This document shows, piece after piece, positions 60,205-64,000 of a stretch of DNA of 64,000 bases (its first letter is position 1; the number at the start of each line of letters is the position of its first letter). The stretch spans positions 41,272-105,271 of the forward strand of contig NZ_CAOJCN010000020.1 of NCBI RefSeq assembly GCF_948329515.1, in the 5' to 3' direction. Origin of the DNA: Cohnella rhizoplanae (lineage in GTDB: Bacteria > Bacillota > Bacilli > Paenibacillales > Paenibacillaceae). Made by a program: the position numbers and the translations under genes. Below the pieces are notes generated by a model, which was given only the letters and a program-made list of their open reading frames with translations, did not search any database and was not told the DNA's origin.

Positions 60205-60890
60205 CGCGACGCCTCCAGACGCGACACCCTGGCCGTCAGCGTATCCCGCCAGCTGTCGGCCAGCGCCTCGACCGCGAGCAGGCGCAGGATGCCGGGCCGG
60301 TCTTCCTTGCCACGGTGCATGACCGCATTGGCCTCATCGACCGTGACGCCCGCGGGATCGCGCGAGACGAGGACCAATTCGCCCGGCTGCACGACGCCGG
60401 GAGACAGCACGCGGAAGTAAAACCCGGATTTCCCCGTATCCCGAACCATCGCGGGCAGCTCGTCCGCGCCCCACTTCATCGCCAGCTTCCAGCAGGGAAT
60501 TCGGGGCTGGCTGATCTGGAGCGCGACTTCGCCGATCTTGAAGACATCGCCGATGCACACTTCCGATTCGGCGACCTCGTCGATCGTGAAGTTCTCGCCG
60601 AACGCGCCGAATTCGAGCGTCTTGCCGAGCTTCTCCTCCCAAAACGCATAGTGGCGGTACGGGTATGCGCACACCGCCTTGTCCGGACCGCCATGGTTCA
60701 CGGTATCCGCCTGCTCGTCGCCGGCGAGCCCCCCGGCATGAACGGTTACCGCTGCGGCGGACCTCTCCTTATAAATGCCGGATTTAGCCGGTTTTCCTTT
60801 GAATCGTCCTTCGCGGGCCGCGCCCACATTCACCGACAATAGCGGATAAGATCGATCGATCGCGGCGGGCCGCGCGGTCGGATCCGTCAT
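60201..60890 (-). CDS. MOSC-domain protein, YiiM-like
   Basis: A 229-residue MOSC protein. MOSC domains bind a molybdenum cofactor through a conserved Cys, here CWKLAMKWG near residue 140; YiiM-type members reduce N-hydroxylated compounds. Other family parts are GDEQADTVNHGGPDKAVCAY, FGENFTIDEV and GFYFRVLSPGVV. ATG at 60890 has GGGGAGG 9 bases upstream, better than the ATG at 60917. It forms a two-gene unit with the SDR. Confidence 0.9.
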   Translation of the reverse strand: MTDPTARPAAIDRSYPLLSVNVGAAREGRFKGKPAKSGIYKERSAAAVTVHAGGLAGDEQADTVNHGGPDKAVCAYPYRHYAFWEEKLGKTLEFGAFGENFTIDEVAESEVCIGDVFKIGEVALQISQPRIPCWKLAMKWGADELPAMVRDTGKSGFYFRVLSPGVVQPGELVLVSRDPAGVTVDEANAVMHRGKEDRPGILRLLAVEALADSWRDTLTARVSRLEASR

Positions 60891-61031
60891 CTGGCAGTAC
60901 CTCCCCGGAGGATTCATTTATATCGTTCTCCACCGTTCGCGTCGCGGCGGGAACCGAATATTCCGCCAGCGTCCTCGCCATGCTAAACAGCTACGGGACA
61001 TCGAAGCCCGGGACAGGAGCTGACGCGTACG

Positions 61032-61157
61032 ATGGCCACATCCAAAAGAAGAAAAGAAAGCGCATGGAAGAGCCGCAAAGAGCGCTCCCAGATACGTCCG
61101 GCCCAAACGCCTGAAGACCGATCTGTTGCGCCTCGCGATTCGGAAAACGAACGTTAA
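61032..61157 (+). CDS. Possible small basic protein, 41 residues
   Basis: An open frame beginning MATSKRRKESAWKSRKERSQ and ending RDSENER. It is very basic and hydrophilic. The ribosome site AGGAG is 12 bases away, longer than usual, and coding status is uncertain. It is the only candidate in the gene-poor stretch 60891-61191. Confidence 0.3.
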   Translation: MATSKRRKESAWKSRKERSQIRPAQTPEDRSVAPRDSENER

Positions 61158-61191
61158 ACGGGAATGGAGACGGCTCTGTGCGGTAGGACGG

Positions 61192-61920
61192 TCAGGAAAT
61201 CTGGTGTTTCTCGGATGCCGTGAGCCGTCTCCCCCGCACGGTCAGTACCGCTCTTCCGTCGTGCAGTCCCCAGATCTCGTCCGCGAACTTCTCGGCCAGT
61301 TCCAGCCTGTGAAGCGCGACGACGATAATCATGTTCTTGTCCTTGGCCTGCTGTTTCAGCATGCCCATAATGCTCTCTTGCGAGTGTGGATCGAGTCCCG
61401 TCACGGGCTCGTCCGCGAGCAGCACCTCGGCGCCGTGCGCGATCGCGCGCGCGATCGCCACGCGCTGGCGCTCGCCGCCGCTGAGCTTCTCCGCCGGCTG
61501 GTGCGCCCTGTCGATCAGACCGACGTTCTCCAGCGTCTCCATCGCGTCCATATAGTCGTCGCTCCGGACCATTCCCGTCATCCGGCGGAACCAGGAGACC
61601 TGGCCGATCGCGCCGATAATGACGTTCTTCAGCGCCGACTTTTTTTCGTACATCAGCGCCTTTTGTTCCAGATACGCGATCTTGCGCTTCAGGCGCAGCT
61701 TGGCGAGCATGCCGCCCGCGATCGCGTCCTTGCCGTCGATCCGCATTTCCCCGCTCGTCCACGGTTCCTTAAGCCCGAGACAGCGCAGGAGCATCGACTT
61801 GCCGCTGCCGCTCGCCCCTACGACCGCGTATAGTTTGCCGGGCTCCAGATGTCCATGGATGCCGTCCAGCACCTTTTTGCCTGTCGGCAGCTTGCGCGTG
61901 AGACCGATGATATGTATCAT
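61192..61920 (-). CDS. ABC transporter ATP-binding protein, PhnC-like
   Basis: A 242-residue ABC ATPase with Walker A GASGSGKSMLL, signature LSGGERQRVAIARAI, Walker B VLLADEP and His-loop ALHRLELAEKF. Overall shape resembles phosphonate-type PhnC ATPases. No permease or binding-protein gene lies beside it in the window, so its partner is unknown. Its upstream region faces the SOS boxes at 61996-62037, which are nearer the divergent gene's promoter. Confidence 0.88.
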   Translation of the reverse strand: MIHIIGLTRKLPTGKKVLDGIHGHLEPGKLYAVVGASGSGKSMLLRCLGLKEPWTSGEMRIDGKDAIAGGMLAKLRLKRKIAYLEQKALMYEKKSALKNVIIGAIGQVSWFRRMTGMVRSDDYMDAMETLENVGLIDRAHQPAEKLSGGERQRVAIARAIAHGAEVLLADEPVTGLDPHSQESIMGMLKQQAKDKNMIIVVALHRLELAEKFADEIWGLHDGRAVLTVRGRRLTASEKHQIS

Positions 61921-61987
61921 TCCCGTCCGATTGCCCCCTGACTTTCATTCCTGCCGTTTTTTCTAGTGTAAATCTTTACGGAACGGC

Positions 61988-62016
61988 TTTCCATACGAAC
62001 AAACGTTTGGTATACT
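61988..62016 (+). promoter_or_regulatory. Promoter of the 76-residue gene
   Basis: TTTCCA (61988-61993) and TATACT (62011-62016), 17 bases apart, resemble a sigma-A promoter. LexA-type boxes overlap the spacer and the start region. Confidence 0.6.
61996..62009. promoter_or_regulatory. SOS (LexA/DinR) box 1
   Basis: CGAACAAACGTTTG agrees with the Bacillus consensus CGAACRNRYGTTYC at 13 of 14 positions. It fills the spacer between the -35 and -10. Confidence 0.75.
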
Positions 62017-62023
62017 GGAAACA

Positions 62024-62037
62024 AGAACATACGTTCC
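62024..62037. promoter_or_regulatory. SOS (LexA/DinR) box 2
   Basis: AGAACATACGTTCC agrees with the Bacillus consensus at 13 of 14 positions. It is 28 bases from box 1, centre to centre, near the expected transcription start; two boxes imply tight repression. Confidence 0.75.
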
Positions 62038-62067
62038 AACAATTTCAGTCAAAGGTGGGATGATGGG

Positions 62068-62298
62068 ATGGAGAACTGCGAACACCTCCGCTATTTGGAG
62101 CCTTCTAGGGGATCCCGGCCGTCACGAGATCTGACTTTCAAATTTTACGACAGCGGCCGTCTCGTGATCGTGGACAATGACAATGGGAATACAATGAACC
62201 CCCGCGAATTAAGCGGGGGCAGCTACGACTTCTACGTTAGGCAGCGGCTCGCCTTCATCAAGCGGGAGCTGAGGTCCAAGATCGAGAAATACGCCTGA
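62068..62298 (+). CDS. Unknown 76-residue protein under SOS boxes
   Basis: A small soluble protein with no recognised family: KFYDSGRLVIVDNDNGNTM in the middle suggests a beta hairpin, and the C-terminus (YVRQRLAFIKRELRSKIEK) an amphipathic basic helix. There is no signal or membrane segment. GGTGGG lies 8-9 bases before ATG 62068. Two LexA-type boxes overlap its promoter, so expression should rise after DNA damage. It could be a damage-response effector; it does not resemble the cell-division inhibitor YneA, which has a membrane segment and LysM. Confidence 0.78.
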   Translation: MENCEHLRYLEPSRGSRPSRDLTFKFYDSGRLVIVDNDNGNTMNPRELSGGSYDFYVRQRLAFIKRELRSKIEKYA

Positions 62299-62335
62299 CG
62301 ACGCCGTGTTGTCTTTGCATGTTCCTGACGGATGG

Positions 62336-62479
62336 TCAGGGAAGGTTCTTGTCGATACCGTTCAGGCTGGGCGGCAAGCGGGACATTTTGTCCAGCTTCG
62401 CCGCCTGGCTTTTTCCTCTACCTCCGGCCGTGACGCTTTTCGCTCCAAGTTTGGGTCCTTGATACGGCGGCATATCCAT
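62336..62479 (-). CDS. Small Gly/Lys-rich protein, 47 residues
   Basis: A short minus-strand frame starting MDMPPYQGPKLGAKSVTAGG and ending NGIDKNLP. It is basic, lacks hydrophobic segments and is not recognised. GGAGG lies 4 bases before the first ATG (62479) and 10 before the second (62473), so the second is the likelier start. A short hairpin with CCTGAC/GTCAGG overlaps its stop. Confidence 0.5.
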   Translation of the reverse strand: MDMPPYQGPKLGAKSVTAGGRGKSQAAKLDKMSRLPPSLNGIDKNLP

Positions 62480-62633
62480 TTCACCTCCGACGGATGCAGG
62501 TTGTTCTAGCCTTCGCCTTAGGTTGCCCGCGCCGCTCATTTACAAACGTCCGAAGGTTAGACATAATAAATCCATGCCCGCCGCATGCCTAGCGCGCGGA
62601 GGGGAGCGGCAAGCTGACGAAGGAGCCACCCAC

Positions 62634-63374
62634 ATGAAGCAGAACATCCTCTTCGACCTGGACGACACTTTGATTCATTGCAACAAGTACTTTCATTTCG
62701 TTCAAGAACAGTTCGCGGACCTGATGACCACCTGGTTCGCCCCGCACGCCCTGACCAAGCAGGCCGTCCTGGCCAAGCACAGCGAGATCGATATCGCCGG
62801 CGTGCAGATCGTCGGGTTCAAGAGCGAGCATTTTCCGCAATCCTTCGTCGATACGTACCGTTACTATAGCGCGCTTTACGGACGCACCGAGTCCGCGGAC
62901 GAGGAGTCGCTGCTCTGGAAGCTGGGTCTCAGCGTATTCGAGCAGGAGATCGAGCCGTACCCGCATATGAACGAGACGCTCGAGTCGCTGTCTGCCGAGG
63001 GCCACCGCCTTCACCTGTATACGGGCGGCGATCCCGTCATTCAGAAGCGCAAGATCGAGAAAGCGGGACTGGAACGTTTTTTCCACGACCGTATCTATAT
63101 CCACATGCACAAAAACGTGGAGGCGCTTAAGGATATATTGCATATGCAGCGACTGCGGCTGGCCGACACGTGGATGGTCGGCAATTCCGTGCGGACGGAC
63201 GTGCTCCCAGCGCTGTCATGCGGCCTGCACGCCATCTATCTCAAGCAGGAGCGCGAATGGGATTACAACGTGCTGCCCATCGACGCCAAGCCCAGCGGCG
63301 CGTTCCTGACGCTGTCCGCGCTCAGTCAGGTGCCGTCCGCGATCGGCGCGTATCTGTCCCAAGACCGATCATAA
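62634..63374 (+). CDS. HAD-superfamily hydrolase
   Basis: A 246-residue phosphatase-type HAD protein. Motif I is FDLDDTLI (nucleophile Asp 8, acid Asp 10), motif II the Thr of LYTGGD, motif III a Lys near KIEKAG, and motif IV VGNSVRTDVLPA. A helical cap lies between motifs I and II (residues 20-120). ATG at 62634 has AAGGAG 8 bases upstream; the longer frame is unsupported. Substrate is unknown. Confidence 0.9.
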   Translation: MKQNILFDLDDTLIHCNKYFHFVQEQFADLMTTWFAPHALTKQAVLAKHSEIDIAGVQIVGFKSEHFPQSFVDTYRYYSALYGRTESADEESLLWKLGLSVFEQEIEPYPHMNETLESLSAEGHRLHLYTGGDPVIQKRKIEKAGLERFFHDRIYIHMHKNVEALKDILHMQRLRLADTWMVGNSVRTDVLPALSCGLHAIYLKQEREWDYNVLPIDAKPSGAFLTLSALSQVPSAIGAYLSQDRS

Positions 63375-63387
63375 AGTCAGCGCCCGC

Positions 63388-64000
63388 TCACGGGCCCAGC
63401 ACCCGTCTGAAGTTGAGGAATGCGGCTGCATCCGCCCCGCCGGCGCGGGCGACATGATGATAGAAGCCGTAGGGAAACTTGAACGCGTGGCCGAAGTCCC
63501 ATTCATGCCGGCTGCGTGCCGGCGACCAGTACGCGCGCTCCGTAGGCAGCGCGTCGGCCGGCAGCGCGATCGCGAGCGGTTCTCGATCGACGGGAGACGC
63601 GAGCCGCAAGGGATCGCCGGGCCGCAGGTCGCGCGAGGCGCGTAGGACAACAACGAGCTTGAGCAGCGGGGTCAGCCCTCTTTCGAACAGATCAGCGTAG
63701 CCCAGCTCCTCGAGAGAGACGAGCGCGTGCGAAAAGGTCAGCATATGCCCGATCAGATCGTGATGGGCTTCGGCACGATAGAGGGTCTCGAACATGCCAA
63801 GCTCCCGGAGCGCTAGCCGGGACAGGTCGGCTCCGCTCTCGATCGGCCCGTAGCCGACCCAATCTTGACTTACGGACAGCGCTTTGACTTCCGAAGTCTT
63901 ATAACCGATCCACGAACGGCCCGGTATCTTCCCCTCGAATGTCCGAATCAGCTCGGCGATACCGCCGATGTCCGCCTCCGTCCCCCACCCGCCCAGTTCC
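63388..64000 (-). CDS. Unknown protein, N-terminus beyond window
   Basis: An open frame of at least 204 residues that runs off the right edge, read on the minus strand. Visible parts include WIGYKTSEVKALSVSQDW, GHMLTFSHALVSLEELGYADLF and HEWDFGHAFKFPYGFYHHV. Many His and aromatic residues suggest a helical, possibly metal-dependent enzyme, but no family was recognised. The stop lies 14 bases from the convergent HAD gene. Confidence 0.7.
   Translation of the reverse strand, partial: ELGGWGTEADIGGIAELIRTFEGKIPGRSWIGYKTSEVKALSVSQDWVGYGPIESGADLSRLALRELGMFETLYRAEAHHDLIGHMLTFSHALVSLEELGYADLFERGLTPLLKLVVVLRASRDLRPGDPLRLASPVDREPLAIALPADALPTERAYWSPARSRHEWDFGHAFKFPYGFYHHVARAGGADAAAFLNFRRVLGP

Noticed and set aside
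1..64000. CRISPR arrays, tRNA or rRNA genes, complete insertion sequences, prophage
   Set aside because: No spaced direct repeats, cloverleaf genes, transposase or phage structural genes were found on reading.

Overview
The window reads as chromosomal DNA of a GC-rich, endospore-forming Gram-positive bacterium of the Paenibacillaceae, probably Cohnella- or Paenibacillus-like. This is inference from gene content: two GerA-type germinant-receptor operons, two YesM/YesN-type two-component pairs, a carbohydrate ABC transporter without its own ATPase, XerS, a FusB-family protein, and strong AGGAGG ribosome-binding sites. No tRNA, rRNA, CRISPR array, complete insertion sequence or phage block was seen.

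Layout. 1-2535: response regulator (cut by the window edge) and YesM-type kinase. 2602-6635: germinant-receptor operon (A, C, a small D-type gene, B) behind a sigma-G-like promoter. 6642-13786: second YesN/YesM pair and a sugar transporter (binding protein plus two permeases). 13958-19312: a 1784-residue secreted heparinase II/III-like multidomain enzyme. The promoters of the binding protein and of this enzyme share a 43-bp two-box element, so they probably form one polysaccharide-uptake regulon run by an adjacent YesN regulator. 19595-24014: erythromycin-esterase-like protein, threonine-aldolase-like enzyme, endonuclease IV and a FusB-family protein. 24219-28421: a rearranged ComQXPA-type quorum-sensing locus, with comX divergent from comP-comA-comQ. 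28599-33695: unknown protein, XerS, thiamine-binding-like protein, aminoglycoside-phosphotransferase-like protein, GH18-like exported protein, acetyltransferase. 33713-38510: GluQ-RS, an OmpR-type two-component system, a chemoreceptor. 38765-43920: deoxy-sugar catabolic operon (FucI, class II aldolase, FGGY kinase) with a divergent LacI-type repressor and a visible operator. 44066-50847: a TmrB-like gene interrupted by three in-frame TAG codons, small hypotheticals, a frameshifted metallophosphoesterase, HelD, universal stress protein, NlpC/P60 peptidase. 50885-54505: second germinant-receptor operon (B-A-C). 54565-64000: CobW-type GTPase, SRAP protein, aldo/keto reductase, YbjQ-family protein, serine hydrolase, SDR, MOSC protein, lone ABC ATPase, a 76-residue gene behind two LexA boxes, HAD hydrolase and a truncated unknown gene.

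The most interesting unit is the ComQXPA-like locus. It holds a 64-residue candidate pheromone precursor with one Trp next to its C-terminus, a prenyltransferase with both Asp-rich motifs, a ComP-like kinase with an N-terminal PDZ-like segment and a ComA-like regulator, in an order unlike comQ-comX-comP-comA of Bacillus subtilis. comX and the sensor half of comP lie in visibly AT-richer DNA than the transmitter half, comA and comQ. Other notable items are the shared activator element, the triple-amber TmrB-like gene and the SOS-box-controlled small gene.

Starts were set by Shine-Dalgarno placement and family N-termini, so several coding regions begin inside the longest open frame. No stretch much over 300 bases lacks a gene; 60891-61191 is the largest and holds only a weak 41-codon candidate.
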